In this document: in pieces, positions 48,595 to 61,990 of the stretch
Layout of the letters: the number at the start of each line of letters is the position of its first letter
How positions within the stretch are numbered: the stretch's first letter is position 1
Source: Xanthomonas translucens pv. cerealis
GTDB taxonomy: Bacteria > Pseudomonadota > Gammaproteobacteria > Xanthomonadales > Xanthomonadaceae
Length of the DNA: 64,000 nucleotides
Direction of reading: 5' to 3'
Assembly: GCF_006838285.1 (NCBI RefSeq)
Contig: NZ_CP038228.1
Coordinates: 2,232,001-2,296,000 of the forward strand
The notes under the pieces: model-generated
What the model saw: only the letters and a program-made list of their open reading frames with translations
What the model was told of the DNA's origin: nothing
The model's database searches: none
Position numbers and translations under genes: made by a program

Positions 48595-49648
48595 CAACAT
48601 CGCATCGCCGTAGCTGAAGAAGCGGTAGCGCTGTTCGATCGCATGCCGATACGCGTCGAAGATGCGCTCGCGGCCGGCGAAGGCCGACACCATCATCAGC
48701 AGCGTGCTCTCCGGCAGGTGGAAGTTGGTGACCATCGCATCGACGCTGCGGATGCGGTAGCCGGGCAGGATGAAGATCTGCGTCTCGCCGGCGAACGGAT
48801 GCAGCTCGCCATCCTTGGAGGCGCTTTCCAGCGCGCGCACCACCGTGGTCCCGACCGCGATCACGCGGCCGCCGGCGGCGCGCGTGCGCCGCACCTGCTC
48901 GACCAGGCTGGCGCCGACGTTGAGCCATTCGCGGTGCATCACGTGCTGCGCGAGCGCCTCCACCCTCACCGGCTGGAAGGTGCCGGCACCCACGTGCAGG
49001 GTGACGTGGCCGACGCCGACCCCGCGCGCCTGCAGCGCCTCCAGCAACGGCGCATCGAAGTGCAGCCCGGCGGTCGGCGCCGCCACCGCACCGGCCTGGC
49101 GCGCGAACACGGTCTGGTAGCGCTCGCGGTCGTCCAGCCCGGGCTCGCGGCGGATATAAGGCGGCAACGGCAGGCGCCCGGCCTGCTGCAGCCACGCCTC
49201 CAGGGTGTCGGGTACGTGGAATTGCAGCACGTAGAATTCGCCGTCGCGGCCCAGCACCTCGGCCTCGCCACCGGTATCCAGGGCGATGCGCGCCCCGGCC
49301 TTGGGCGACTTGCTCACGCCCAGCTGCGCGCGCGCGCGCTGGCCGCCGAGCAGGCGCTCGATCAGGATCTCCACGCGCCCGCCACTGCGCTTGTGCCCGA
49401 ACAGCCGCGCCGGGATCACCCGGGTATCGTTGAACACCAGCAGATCGCCCGGCTGCAGCAGGCCGGGCAGATCGCGCACATGACGATCGGCGAACGGGGC
49501 TGGCGCGGGCGGCACCAGCAGCAGGCGGCTGGCGGAACGTTCGGCCAGCGGCGCCTGCGCGATCAGCTCCTCGGGCAGCTCGTAGCGGAAATCGGACTTC
49601 TTCAAGGCCGGCGCATCACAGTACGGGTGGCCGGTCATTGTAGCTGGC

Positions 49649-49756
49649 CGGGAATGGGGAATCGGGAATGGAGAATCGCAACAGCGGCATCCTGCCCCCT
49701 GCAGCCATCCGCTTTCGCTTTTGCGATTCCCTACTCCCCATTCCCGATTCCCAGCT
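49649..49756. repeat. Facing GGGAATC heptamer tracts between queA and the Lrp gene
   Basis: GGGAATG-GGGAATC-GGGAATG-GAGAATC at about 49651-49678 faces GATTCCCTACTCCCC and ATTCCCGATTCCC at about 49719-49753, about 40 bases apart. Confidence 0.82.
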
Positions 49757-49758
49757 TT

Positions 49759-50190
49759 TCACCGCTCGAACTTGGTCGAAAGAATGATCGACGACGTCGT
49801 CCGCTCCACCCCATCGACCGCGCCGATACGGTCGGTCAGCACGTCCATGTCGTTGACGCCCGGCACCACGCCCAGCGCGATCAGGTCGTAGGAGCCGCTG
49901 ACCGAATGCAGCACGCGGACCTCGTCGATCTCGCGCAGCGCCTTGACCACCGAGGTCATCTTCTTCGGCAGCACGGTGATCAGGATGTGCGCGCGGATGT
50001 GGCCGTGCTCGAAGTCGTCGCGGGTGCGCACCGTATAGCCGCAGATCACGCCCTCGCGCTCCAGCCGCTCGATCCGGCTCTGCACGGTGGTGCGCGACAG
50101 GCCGAGCTTGCGCGCGATCTGCGCGGTGGAAGCGCGCGCATCCTCGCGCAGCAGCGAGAGCAGGCGTTCGTCGGAGGGGGTGATCTTCAT
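49759..50190 (-). CDS. Lrp/AsnC-family transcriptional regulator
   Basis: A 143-residue regulator. Winged helix-turn-helix at the N-terminus (DERLLSLLREDARASTAQIA, RKLGLSRTTVQSRIERLEREG) and a RAM/AsnC ligand domain (HILITVLPKKMTSVVKALRE, GSYDLIALGVVPGVNDM). Such proteins bind amino acids and often regulate a neighbouring gene. It is divergent from a class III aminotransferase gene; a 21-bp palindrome begins 11 bases from its ATG, suggesting autoregulation. Confidence 0.93.
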   Translation of the reverse strand: MKITPSDERLLSLLREDARASTAQIARKLGLSRTTVQSRIERLEREGVICGYTVRTRDDFEHGHIRAHILITVLPKKMTSVVKALREIDEVRVLHSVSGSYDLIALGVVPGVNDMDVLTDRIGAVDGVERTTSSIILSTKFER

Positions 50191-50200
50191 GCACGGCCGG

Positions 50201-50221
50201 ATTTCGTCGAATCGACGAAAT
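50201..50221. promoter_or_regulatory. Likely operator for the Lrp/AsnC regulator
   Basis: A perfect inverted repeat: arms ATTTCGTCGA and TCGACGAAAT around one central A. It is 11 bases upstream of the regulator ATG and 27 bases upstream of a plausible aminotransferase promoter (CTGCCA 50248-50253, 17 bases, GATAAT 50271-50276). The position fits repression of the regulator gene and activation or control of the aminotransferase. Confidence 0.72.
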
Positions 50222-50318
50222 TATCCGATTTCCTGCACAAATCAACTCTGCCAACCGACGATCCGGTCCTGATAATAGAAAGCCTGTCGATGAACGACCC
50301 GCCTCAAGGAGATCCCGC

Positions 50319-51815
50319 ATGTCCGTACTCGGCTCCCTCGCCCCGCTGCGCGCCCATGCCGGCGAACGCCTGACCGCCGGCCTGGACGATGCCAGCATCG
50401 GCCGTCTGGCCGCCTCGCACCCGCAGCTGGGCGCCGCGATCGACGCCGCCGCGGCGGACCATGCGCGCCTGGCCACGGAGTTCGCCGAGCTGCTCGAACT
50501 GGACGAAATCGAGCAGATCCGCACCCTGCAGGCCGGCTTCGTCAACTTCTACGCCGACGACGCGGTAACCCCGTACGTGGCGCTGACCGCACGCGGGCCA
50601 TGGGTGATCACACTGAAGGGCGCGGTACTGTACGACGCTGGCGGCTACGGCATGCTCGGCTTCGGCCACACCCCGGACGCGGTGCTGGAAGCGATGGCGC
50701 GGCCGCAGGCGATGGCCAACGTGATGACCCCGAGCCTGGCGCAGTTGCGCTTCGAGCGCGCGCTGCGCGCCGAGATCGGCCAAAGCCGCGGCGGCTGTCC
50801 GTACAGCAAGTTCATGTGCCTCAACTCCGGTTCCGAGGCGGTCGGCCTGGCCGCGCGCATCGCCGACATCAACGCCAAGCTGCAGACCGATCCGGGCGCG
50901 CGTCATGCCGGCGCCAGAATCAAGCGCCTCGTGGTCAAGGGCAGTTTCCACGGCCGCACCGACCGCCCCGGTCTGTATTCCGATTCCAGTCGCAAGGCCT
51001 ACCTGCAGCACCTGGCCAGCTATCGCGGCGAGGATTCGGTGATCGCGATCGCGCCCTACGACGTGGACGCCCTGCGCCGCGCCTTCGCCGACGCCGAGCA
51101 GCACGGCTGCTTCGTCGAGGCGGTGTTCCTGGAGCCGGTAATGGGCGAAGGCGACCCGGGCCGCGCGCTGCCGCCGGCGTTCTATGCCGCCGCGCGCGAG
51201 CTGACCCGCGCCCACGGCAGCCTGCTGCTGGTCGATTCGATCCAGGCCGGGCTGCGCGCGCACGGTGTGCTGTCGGTGGTGGACTACCCCGGCTTCGAGC
51301 AGCTCGAGGCGCCGGACATGGAAACCTATTCCAAGGCGCTCAACGCCGCGCAGTATCCGCTGTCGGTGCTGGCGGTGACCGAGCATGCCGCGCAGCTGTA
51401 CCGCAAGGGCACCTACGGCAACACCATGACCAGCAACCCGCGCGCACTGGACGTGGCCAGCGCCACGCTGGCGCAGCTGACCCCACAGGTACGCGCCAAC
51501 ATCCGCGCGCGCGGCGCCGAGGCGGTGCAGAAACTGGAGAAGCTCAAGAGCGAGCTCGGCGGGCTGATCACCCAGGTGCAGGGCACCGGCCTGCTGTTCT
51601 CCTGCGCGCTGGCCCCGCAGTTCAAGTGCTACGGCGCCGGCTCCACCGAGGAATGGCTGCGCCAGCACGGGGTCAACGTGATCCACGGCGGCGAGAACTC
51701 GCTGCGCTTCACCCCGCATTTCGCGATGGACGGCGATGAGCTGGACCTGCTGGTCGGGCTGATCGGCCGCGCGCTGCGCGAGGGTCCGCGCCTGGCGCAG
51801 GCCGCCGCCGCCTGA
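50319..51815 (+). CDS. Class III PLP-dependent aminotransferase
   Basis: A 498-residue aminotransferase of the ornithine/lysine/beta-alanine type. Visible are GAVLYDAGGYGMLGFGHTPD, FMCLNSGSEAVGLAARIAD (PLP phosphate region), VKGSFHGRTDRPG, LLLVDSIQAGLRAHG (PLP-binding Asp) and ETYSKALNAAQYPLSVLA with the probable Schiff-base Lys. The substrate cannot be read from sequence; Lrp/AsnC control suggests an amino acid such as lysine. The leader carries a GATAAT -10 and an AAGGAG-type ribosome-binding site. The 80-residue front before the catalytic fold is longer than usual. Confidence 0.88.
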   Translation: MSVLGSLAPLRAHAGERLTAGLDDASIGRLAASHPQLGAAIDAAAADHARLATEFAELLELDEIEQIRTLQAGFVNFYADDAVTPYVALTARGPWVITLKGAVLYDAGGYGMLGFGHTPDAVLEAMARPQAMANVMTPSLAQLRFERALRAEIGQSRGGCPYSKFMCLNSGSEAVGLAARIADINAKLQTDPGARHAGARIKRLVVKGSFHGRTDRPGLYSDSSRKAYLQHLASYRGEDSVIAIAPYDVDALRRAFADAEQHGCFVEAVFLEPVMGEGDPGRALPPAFYAAARELTRAHGSLLLVDSIQAGLRAHGVLSVVDYPGFEQLEAPDMETYSKALNAAQYPLSVLAVTEHAAQLYRKGTYGNTMTSNPRALDVASATLAQLTPQVRANIRARGAEAVQKLEKLKSELGGLITQVQGTGLLFSCALAPQFKCYGAGSTEEWLRQHGVNVIHGGENSLRFTPHFAMDGDELDLLVGLIGRALREGPRLAQAAAA

Positions 51816-51828
51816 GGCCGGCCGGCGC

Positions 51829-52128
51829 ATGCTGCAGGACCTGGCCGTGGCGATCGCCCGGCCGCTGTTCGAACTGGTCCTGCAGCTGTTCGGCTACTGG
51901 AGCGGCCGCATGCTGCTACCGGTACTGCCGCTGGGCTGGATTCGCGCCGAAGCCCGGCGCGACCGGCCGCTGCGCCGGCCCGGCAAGCGCCACCACGGCC
52001 AACCGTTGCTCTATCGCAACGCCAGCGGCAGCCTGGTCGCCAGCGACGATGCGCTGATGGTCCTGGGCCTGGCGTGCTGGGCGCTGCTGGCACTGGCCGC
52101 GTTCCTGCTCTACCGCATGGCGTGGTGA
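51829..52128 (+). CDS. Small membrane protein of unknown function
   Basis: A 99-residue protein with two hydrophobic segments: [20 protein letters not shown] (about residues 17-36) and [20 protein letters not shown] (about 76-95), separated by a basic Arg-rich loop. No family recognised. It starts 13 bases after the aminotransferase stop, so it is probably co-transcribed, and precedes upp. Confidence 0.65.
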   Translation: MLQDLAVAIARPLFELVLQLFGYWSGRMLLPVLPLGWIRAEARRDRPLRRPGKRHHGQPLLYRNASGSLVASDDALMVLGLACWALLALAAFLLYRMAW

Positions 52129-52333
52129 TCGGCGGGCAGGCACCTGGTGGCGGCGATCGGCACGCATTTCGAGTGCCGCCCCTACCCCGCTATCGACGCG
52201 GCGAACCAGCAGCGCTGCCGGCCGGATTTCGCGCCTCCGGCTGGCGCCGGTGGCCGGCACTCGCCGCTGCACGCAACTGGCGGCGCTCGCGGCGGCTGCG
52301 GCACACTGTGCGCATCCCCGTGCGAGTGCGCCC

Positions 52334-52966
52334 ATGAAGATCGTCGAAGTCCGCCATCCGCTGGTGCAGCACAAGATCGGCCTGCTGCGCGACGCCGCGC
52401 TGAGCACCAAGGGCTTCCGCGAACTGGTCACCGAACTGGGCACCCTGCTCGGCTACGAGGCCACCGCCGACCTGGAGACGGAAACGCACACCATGGAGGG
52501 CTGGGCCGGCGTCACCCAGGTACAACGCATCGCCGGGGCCAAGATCACCCTGGTGCCGATCTTGCGCGCGGGGCTGGGCATGCTGCCCGGCGTGCTGGCA
52601 CTGATTCCGACGGCGCGGGTCAGCGTGGTCGGCCTGCAGCGCGACGAGGAGACCTTGCAGCCGGTGCCGTACTTCGAGCGCCTCACCGGCCGCCTGGAAG
52701 AACGCGACGCGTTGATCCTGGACCCGATGCTGGCCACCGGCGGCACCCTGATCGCCACCGTGGACATGCTCAAGCGCGCCGGCGCGCGGCGGATCAAGGC
52801 CATCTTCCTGGTCGCCGCGCCGGAAGGACTGCAGGCGCTGCAAGCGGCGCATCCGGACGTGGAGGTCTATACCGCCGCGATCGACGACCACCTCAACGAC
52901 AAGGGCTACATCCTGCCCGGCCTCGGCGACGCCGGCGACCGCATCTTCGGTACGCGGGTCGCCTGA
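52334..52966 (+). CDS. upp: Uracil phosphoribosyltransferase
   Basis: Pyrimidine salvage enzyme making UMP from uracil and PRPP, 210 residues. Begins [19 protein letters not shown]; substrate segments [11 protein letters not shown], and the PRPP loop [19 protein letters not shown]; the uracil-binding [17 protein letters not shown] at the end. The ATG at 52334 is the family start; the open frame from 52250 is longer but unsupported. Confidence 0.97.
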   Translation: MKIVEVRHPLVQHKIGLLRDAALSTKGFRELVTELGTLLGYEATADLETETHTMEGWAGVTQVQRIAGAKITLVPILRAGLGMLPGVLALIPTARVSVVGLQRDEETLQPVPYFERLTGRLEERDALILDPMLATGGTLIATVDMLKRAGARRIKAIFLVAAPEGLQALQAAHPDVEVYTAAIDDHLNDKGYILPGLGDAGDRIFGTRVA

Positions 52967-52985
52967 GCCGCAGCTCGGCGCGACC

Positions 52986-54719
52986 TCAGCGCTGCAGGTT
53001 CTGCAGCGCCGCGCTCACGTACACCAGCGGCGCGTTCCAGTTGATCGCCACTTCGTTGCTGGCGTAGCTGCACTCCTGGTCCAGGTAGGACAGCGCCGGC
53101 AGCGACGAGGCGTAGGCGTGCTTGCACACCTTGGCATCCTGCTGGCCCGGCTGCGGACCGCCGACCAGCAGGCCCGGCACCGGCAGGGCGACGCCATCGG
53201 CGATGGAGATACGATGGTGGATGTGCAGCGGCGAGCGTGCGCCGATGCCGGTCACGAACGACATGCCCAGCGGATTGCGTCCGAGCACGTAGTCCAGCTG
53301 CGACTGCGCGGCCTGCAGATACTGCGGCTTGTGCTCCAGCTGATACGCCTGCAACAGCAGCATCGCCTGGTTCAGCGCGTTGCCGTTGCTGCCCCAGTGG
53401 AAGTCGCCCGGGGTCATCGCCAGCTTCCACGCCGAATCCTGCCAGGCGCGCAGCAACTGCGCCGCCACGCCGTCGATCTCGTGGACGATGCGCGCCTGGT
53501 CGGCATGCGCGGTCAGCCGCGCGCGGTGCTGCGCCAGCGACATCCACGCCAGCCCGCCCACCGAGCCCCAGCTCGGCACGCTCGCAGGCACATTGCGCGC
53601 CATCGCCGCGTCGTAGAAGGAATCCTCGCCGGTGGCCAGGTACAGCTCGGTCGCCGCCCAGGCGAACTCGTCGTCGCGCTTGTCGTCGGCATAGCCGCCG
53701 GTGTGCACGTCCGCCGGCTGCCGGTAGACCGCATCCGGATGCGCCTGCGCCCAGGCCCAGGCGCGGCGCGACGCCTGCAGCATGCGCTGGGACACGCCGC
53801 CGCCAAAGCGGTCGTCGAACGGCGCGTAGATGCGGCTGGCCTGGGCCATCACCGCGGCGAAGTCGAGCGTGGCCGCGGTGCTCTTCTGCACCACGTAGCG
53901 CGGTACGCGCGCCTGGTCGGGCATCTGCATGCCGCCGAAGTCCAGGTTGGTCAGCTTGTGGTACACGCCGCCGTCGCCTGGATCCTGCATCGCCAGCAGC
54001 CACTGCAGGTTCCAGTCGACCTCGCGCAGGATGTCCGGCACGCCGCCGCCGCTGTCAGGGATGCCTTCCTTTTGCGCGGCGAAGTAAGCCGGAAACTGCT
54101 CGTAGGCAGCCAGCAGCGTGTAGACGGTGATGCCGGAATTGACCACATACTTGTTGTAGTCGCCGGCGTCGTACCAGCCCTTTGGCGCGGAGATCGCGGT
54201 GCCGGCCGGGCGCCCGGGCGAGGCCGCCGACGCATGGACCAGGACATGCGTATCCGGATGCCCTTCGGCGCGCGCGTGGCGGCCGGCGTACTCGCCGGTC
54301 AGCGCGGTGCTGGCGCGGTTGAAGTAGTAGGCCTTCAGTGCCGCGCGCGTCACCCCATCGTAGGCATCGGCGGTGATGGCGAAGCTGTCCGACGGCGGCA
54401 GGCCATCCACCCGCAGGCGGTAGCGGCCCGCCGCGCGCAACGCGGAGAAGTCGGCGATGCGCACCGTCTGCTGCGCCGGCGCCCATGTCGCCGCCGGCCC
54501 GAGCGTACCGCGCAGCACCACCTCGCCGGAATCGGCACGTTCGACCGCGAATGCGTCGCCATGGCCATCGGGCACCACCGCGAGCTTGCTGGCGGCCGGC
54601 AGGTAGCCGACCTGGTTGAGCCGGATCGGCGAGATGGCGGCATCCTCCGAACGCGAGGCGCAACCAGCGACGAGCAGGCAGGCGAAAAGCAGGCAACGCA
54701 AGGCGACAGGCAGGTTCAT
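52986..54719 (-). CDS. Lipoprotein GH9 cellulase (endoglucanase)
   Basis: A 577-residue glycoside hydrolase family 9 enzyme with a lipoprotein signal (LLFACLLVAGCAS, lipid Cys at about residue 20), so it should be membrane-anchored rather than freely secreted. An N-terminal Ig-like CelD_N domain (SPIRLNQVGYLPAASKLAVV) precedes the (alpha/alpha)6 catalytic domain. Catalytic-Asp region GWYDAGDYNKYV, GRNPLGMSFVTG with LHIHHR, and the acid SNEVAINWNAPLVY with Glu. It could act on beta-glucan oligomers in the periplasm or at the surface. 53 bases downstream of the MBL gene, same strand. Confidence 0.92.
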   Translation of the reverse strand: MNLPVALRCLLFACLLVAGCASRSEDAAISPIRLNQVGYLPAASKLAVVPDGHGDAFAVERADSGEVVLRGTLGPAATWAPAQQTVRIADFSALRAAGRYRLRVDGLPPSDSFAITADAYDGVTRAALKAYYFNRASTALTGEYAGRHARAEGHPDTHVLVHASAASPGRPAGTAISAPKGWYDAGDYNKYVVNSGITVYTLLAAYEQFPAYFAAQKEGIPDSGGGVPDILREVDWNLQWLLAMQDPGDGGVYHKLTNLDFGGMQMPDQARVPRYVVQKSTAATLDFAAVMAQASRIYAPFDDRFGGGVSQRMLQASRRAWAWAQAHPDAVYRQPADVHTGGYADDKRDDEFAWAATELYLATGEDSFYDAAMARNVPASVPSWGSVGGLAWMSLAQHRARLTAHADQARIVHEIDGVAAQLLRAWQDSAWKLAMTPGDFHWGSNGNALNQAMLLLQAYQLEHKPQYLQAAQSQLDYVLGRNPLGMSFVTGIGARSPLHIHHRISIADGVALPVPGLLVGGPQPGQQDAKVCKHAYASSLPALSYLDQECSYASNEVAINWNAPLVYVSAALQNLQR

Positions 54720-54772
54720 CCGCCGATACTGGCTGGCCGCGATGACGGCTGCAAGCGCCGCGCCAAGGTCTT

Positions 54773-55681
54773 TCAGCCGCCAGCCGGGATGCCGGCGGCC
54801 AGCACGCGCGCCTGCAGTGCCGGCAGCGCGTGCGTGGTGACGAACCGGCCCTTGCCATCGCGCGCCAGTTGCGCCAGCGCGCAGTCCGGATCGTGGGTAA
54901 AGAACAGGTGCACGTTGCGCGCCAGCGCGTCTTCCAGGAACGCGCGCTTCTCGTCGATCAGCAGTTCGGCGTTGCGGTCGTAGCCCATGGTGATCGGCAC
55001 ATGCACCCAGGAGCGCCCCGGGATCAGATCGGCGCAGAACGCGACACCGCCATGCGCCTGGCCATCGGCCTGCTGCGCGCCGACGATTTCGGCCAGCATC
55101 AGCCCCGGGGTATGCCCGTCGCTGAAACGGAAACGCACCGCCTCGCCCAGCGTGCGCGAATAGTCGCCGTCGACCAGCTCCAGGCGGCCGCTGGCCTCGA
55201 GCAGGCCGGGCAATTCGGGAATAAAACTGGCGCGGTCGCGCGGATGCGGCTGCAGTGCGCGCTGCCAATGCGCCGCGCCGACCAGGAAGCGCGCGTTCGG
55301 GAACAGCAGTTCCGGCGCTGCGCCCTCGCGCCACGGCGCCAGCAGCCCGCCGGCATGGTCGAAGTGAAGATGGCTCAGCACCACCACGTCGATATCGGGA
55401 TGCGCGACACCGGCCTCGCGCAACGAATCCAGCAGCACGTGGCGCTCCTCCTGGATCCCGTAGCGCTCGCGCAGCGCCGGCGCGAAGAACGCGCCGACGC
55501 CGGTCTCGAACAGCACCGTCTTGCCGGCCAGCGGGCGCGCCAGCAGCGCGCGGCAGGCCAGCGCGATGCGGTTGCCGTCGTCGGGCGCGGCCCACTGCTG
55601 CCACATCGCCTTGGGCGCGTTGCCGAACATCGCGCCGCCGTCGAGTTTCTGGGAATTGCCTTGGATGGACCAGAGTTTCAT
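54773..55681 (-). CDS. Metallo-beta-lactamase-fold hydrolase
   Basis: A 302-residue MBL-fold enzyme. The metal motif is [16 protein letters not shown] (HxHxDH), then [18 protein letters not shown] (His ligand) and [13 protein letters not shown] (bridging Asp). No signal peptide. The family includes lactonases and phosphodiesterases; the AHL-lactonase-like core would fit quorum quenching, but this is not established. The ATG is at 55681 ([15 protein letters not shown]). A GGGACTC-type repeat lies just upstream. Confidence 0.85.
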   Translation of the reverse strand: MKLWSIQGNSQKLDGGAMFGNAPKAMWQQWAAPDDGNRIALACRALLARPLAGKTVLFETGVGAFFAPALRERYGIQEERHVLLDSLREAGVAHPDIDVVVLSHLHFDHAGGLLAPWREGAAPELLFPNARFLVGAAHWQRALQPHPRDRASFIPELPGLLEASGRLELVDGDYSRTLGEAVRFRFSDGHTPGLMLAEIVGAQQADGQAHGGVAFCADLIPGRSWVHVPITMGYDRNAELLIDEKRAFLEDALARNVHLFFTHDPDCALAQLARDGKGRFVTTHALPALQARVLAAGIPAGG

Positions 55682-55721
55682 TTTTTTCGGGACTCGGGAG
55701 TGGGGACAGCACCGCCGCGAC

Positions 55722-57464
55722 TTACCGCAGCGGCGCCGCCAGTTGCACCTCGGCCTTGCCGACCTCGTTGCGCGGATCGCTGCCGCCGCTGAGCACGTTG
55801 TTGCGCTTGTCCCACTCCACGGTCTGCAGGTTGCCCCACACGTGGCTGGAACCGCGCCCGCGCTCGGCACTGTCGCCGGGCAGCTTGAGCGCGTGGCCCA
55901 TCGCCTGCAGGCCCTGTACGGTGGACGCGTCGAAGGTGCCGGTTTCGGCCTCGATCACATCCGGCAGCCACTGGTGGTGGTAGCGCGGCAGCGCGGCGAC
56001 CTGCTGCGCGTCGAGGCCGTCGTCGTAGCCGAGGATGCCGAGCAGGACCATGGTGATGATGCGGCTGCCGCCCGGGGTGCCGAGCACGATCGTCTTGTCG
56101 GCGTTCTCCATGAAGGTCGGCGTCATCGAGCTGAGCGGGCGCTTGCCCGGCTTGGGCGCGTTGGCGGCATAACCCATCACCCCGAACACGTTGGGCGTGC
56201 CGGGCTTGAGCGCGAAGTCGTCCATCTCGTCGTTGAGCAGCACGCCGGTGCCCTTGGGAATCAGCCCGGAGCCGAACAGCAGGTTCACGGTCTGGGTCGC
56301 GCCGACGCGGTTGCCCTCGCCGTCGATGATCGAGAAATGCGTGGTCTCGTCGTCTTCCAGCGGGGTCGGCTGGCCCGACAGCAGGTCGCTGGGCGTGGCC
56401 TTTTGCGGGTTGATGGTCGAACGCAGGCCCACCGCGTAGTCCTTGCTCAGCAGCACGCGCTGCGGCACCGCGGTGAAATCCGGATCGCCCAGGAAGAAGG
56501 TGCGGTCGCGGTAGGCGCGGCGCATCGCCTCGACCACCAGGTGGGTGCGGTGCACCGGGTCCATCGCCTTCAGGTCGTAGCCTTCCACGATCTGCAGCAT
56601 GCTGGCCAGGGCGATACCGCCGGAGGACGGCGGCGGCGCGGTGGTGATGGTCCAGCCCTTGTAGTCGAACTGGATCGGCGTGCGCTGCTTGACCGTGTAG
56701 CCGGCCAGTTCCTCGACGGTCCAGTGGCCGCCGGCCTGCTTGACCCCGGCCAGCAGCTTCTTGGCGGTGGCGCCGCGGTAGAAGCCGTCGAAGCCCTTGG
56801 CGCCCAGCAACTGCAAGGTATTGGCCAGTTCCGGCTGCTTGAACAGGTCGCCTTCGGCGATCGGCTTGCCGTTGCGCAGATACACCTCGCGGGTGCCGGG
56901 ATAGCGCTCCATCACCTCGCGCCGCGACTGATAGCCCTGGGCCATGCGCCGGTACACCGGGAAGCCGTCGCGGGCGATGCGGATCGCCGGCGCCAGCGAC
57001 TGCTGCAGCGGCAGCTTGCCGTGCTTGGTGGCCAGCTCCACCAGCGCCGCCGGCAGGCCGGGAATGCCGGCCGACCACGGGCCGTTGACCGATCGGTCGC
57101 GGTCCAGCGCGCCCTTGGCATCCAGGAACTTGTCGGCGGTCGCCGATTCCGGCGCGACTTCGCGCGCGTCCAGCATCACGTCCTTGCCGGTCCTGGCGTC
57201 GTGCAGCAGGAAGAAGCCGCCGCCGCCCAGGCCGGAACTGATCGGCTCGACCACCGCCAGCGTCGAGGACACCGCCACCGCCGCATCGAACGCATTGCCG
57301 CCCTCGCGCAGGATCTGCAGGCCGGCATCGGTGGCCAGGCGGTGGCCGCTGGCGACGGCCGCGCCGGGCGGATGCGCGGCAGCGGTAACCACCGGCGCCT
57401 CGGCCCACGCCGACGGCGTCAGGACCAGCGCGAGCAGCAGAACACAGCGGACGAGGGTTCTCAT
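55722..57464 (-). CDS. ggt: Gamma-glutamyltranspeptidase
   Basis: A 580-residue periplasmic Ntn-hydrolase degrading glutathione and other gamma-glutamyl compounds. Signal peptide [14 protein letters not shown]. The large-subunit Arg/Glu regions ([33 protein letters not shown]) and the autocleavage site [17 protein letters not shown], whose Thr becomes the nucleophile of the small subunit; [12 protein letters not shown] and PLSSMTPT follow. Its ATG overlaps the ferredoxin stop by four bases. Confidence 0.95.
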   Translation of the reverse strand: MRTLVRCVLLLALVLTPSAWAEAPVVTAAAHPPGAAVASGHRLATDAGLQILREGGNAFDAAVAVSSTLAVVEPISSGLGGGGFFLLHDARTGKDVMLDAREVAPESATADKFLDAKGALDRDRSVNGPWSAGIPGLPAALVELATKHGKLPLQQSLAPAIRIARDGFPVYRRMAQGYQSRREVMERYPGTREVYLRNGKPIAEGDLFKQPELANTLQLLGAKGFDGFYRGATAKKLLAGVKQAGGHWTVEELAGYTVKQRTPIQFDYKGWTITTAPPPSSGGIALASMLQIVEGYDLKAMDPVHRTHLVVEAMRRAYRDRTFFLGDPDFTAVPQRVLLSKDYAVGLRSTINPQKATPSDLLSGQPTPLEDDETTHFSIIDGEGNRVGATQTVNLLFGSGLIPKGTGVLLNDEMDDFALKPGTPNVFGVMGYAANAPKPGKRPLSSMTPTFMENADKTIVLGTPGGSRIITMVLLGILGYDDGLDAQQVAALPRYHHQWLPDVIEAETGTFDASTVQGLQAMGHALKLPGDSAERGRGSSHVWGNLQTVEWDKRNNVLSGGSDPRNEVGKAEVQLAAPLR

Positions 57465-57745
57465 GCTGCGGGGGGCTCCTGTGGGTACAACTCGGGATGA
57501 TCGCGCTGCAGCTGCAGCAGCTTGGCCAGCAACTGGTCGTGGCTCTCCGGGATCGCCGGATCCGGGTCGATGCATTCGACCGGGCACACCACCACGCATT
57601 GCGGCTCGTCGAAATGGCCGACGCATTCGGTACAGCGGGCCGGGTCGATCACATAGATCGTCTCGCCCATCGCGATGGCCTGGTTCGGGCAGGCCGGCTC
57701 GCAGACGTCGCAGTTGACGCACAGCTCGTTGATCTTGAGGGACAT
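57461..57745 (-). CDS. yfhL: YfhL-type 2[4Fe-4S] ferredoxin
   Basis: A 94-residue ferredoxin of the Alvin group, with two cluster motifs CVNCDVCEPACP and CTECVGHFDEPQCVVVCP, the second with the long loop between Cys 2 and 3 typical of YfhL. A C-terminal helical tail (HDQLLAKLLQLQRDHP) is also family-typical. Often found near coaD/rsmD in proteobacteria, as here. Electron partner unknown. Confidence 0.95.
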   Translation of the reverse strand: MSLKINELCVNCDVCEPACPNQAIAMGETIYVIDPARCTECVGHFDEPQCVVVCPVECIDPDPAIPESHDQLLAKLLQLQRDHPELYPQEPPAA

Positions 57746-58063
57746 TTCACTGGATTCGGCGCTAACCGGGGCATCTTACCGGATCGGGCAGCGCGCCCTT
57801 GCGAAGGCGCGACGCGCAAGCGCAACGCAGCGTCGCCTGGCATGGCGGAGGCTGCGCGCGCATGCGCCGCGGCAGCTAAAAGCCGCAGCTTCGAAAATAG
57901 CTGGATTGGTCTCGCCAGGCATTCGCCGATTCCACACGCGACTGACCTTGCGTCAGCGCATCGGTGGCGGCCGCAGATGGCCGCCACGCATCTCCGCTTC
58001 GCCGCGCCGAACGCCTGGCAGGCAGCGTGGCCGGCGCGCCCGGGCAGGCGCGCCGGCGATGCC
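57746..58063. other. Intergenic region with a GC-rich hairpin
   Basis: About 320 bases without a supported gene. At 58030-58057 an 11-bp perfect stem GCCGGCGCGCC / GGCGCGCCGGC around CGGGCA lies just after the stop of the minus-strand lipoprotein gene and probably ends or stabilises its transcript, though no T-run follows. The rest has only short fortuitous frames. Confidence 0.5.
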
Positions 58064-58558
58064 TCACTTCGCTTCGACGAAGATGTACTCGGCGCCAGTC
58101 GGCTGGATCACCGACTGCACGCGTGCGCTGTCGGCGGCGCTGCCGATGTAGACCACGCGCACGCCCTTCATCGTGTTCGGCTCGACCTTGGCGAAGGCGG
58201 CGGCGATCAGGTCGGCCATCTTGGCCGAGGCCGAGGAGCCGAACGCCAGCATATTGCCCGGCTGGATGCCGCGGCCGATGGCGGTGGTGGCGCTTTCGAC
58301 CTGGCGATCGTATTTGGCCTGGAAATCCGCATCCGACTCCGGCGGCAGGTAATACAGGAACGGGCTGTTGGTGATGTTGCCCATGTTCTGCAACGCCACT
58401 TCCTGCAGGTACTTCTTCCAGCCGGCGTCGTCGTCCTTGGACGGCGCAACCAGCGCCGTCTGCGCGTCGGCGGCGGGCGCGGCGGCCTCTTCCTTCTTGC
58501 AGGCGGTGAAGCCCATTGCCAGCGATGCGATCAGCAGCACGCGTAAGGTGTTCTTCAT
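58064..58558 (-). CDS. Small lipoprotein of unknown function
   Basis: A 164-residue exported lipoprotein: signal LRVLLIASLAMGFTACKK with the lipid Cys at about residue 20, an Ala-rich spacer, and a single globular domain (KKYLQEVALQNMGNITNSPF, then GRGIQPGNMLAFGSSASAKM, VRVVYIGSAADSARVQSV). I do not recognise the family. It lies between coaD (37 bases upstream) and the ferredoxin gene, same strand. Confidence 0.75.
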   Translation of the reverse strand: MKNTLRVLLIASLAMGFTACKKEEAAAPAADAQTALVAPSKDDDAGWKKYLQEVALQNMGNITNSPFLYYLPPESDADFQAKYDRQVESATTAIGRGIQPGNMLAFGSSASAKMADLIAAAFAKVEPNTMKGVRVVYIGSAADSARVQSVIQPTGAEYIFVEAK

Positions 58559-58595
58559 GGATGGCTCCCTTGTTGTCTTGTGAATGGCGGACGGC

Positions 58596-61823
<3,228 letters not shown>

Positions 61824-61856
61824 GCCTGCTGCACGGGCCAAGCATGTGGAAGAACG

Positions 61857-61882
61857 AAGCCGGCATCCTGCCGGCTTTGTTT
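61857..61882 (+). terminator. Terminator of htpG
   Basis: AAGCCGGCA / TGCCGGCTT stem around TCC, followed by TTGTTT, 34 bases after the htpG stop. Confidence 0.85.
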
Positions 61883-61990
61883 ATTGGCTCGACCCTGCAT
61901 CGTCAGCCCTGAAGAACCCCATAGCGTTTTTGGCAGCCCGAGGGTGTTCACACAGCGCGGCGCGGGCGAGAATCCAGGTCACTCCCGTCC

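Noticed and set aside
49649..49756. CRISPR-like spaced repeats
   Set aside because: Units are contiguous 7-mers in facing tracts without spacers; no cas gene is present.
55521..57500. 659-codon plus-strand frame opposite ggt
   Set aside because: Antisense of a well-supported ggt; composition dominated by His/Arg/Gly/Val as expected for a shadow.
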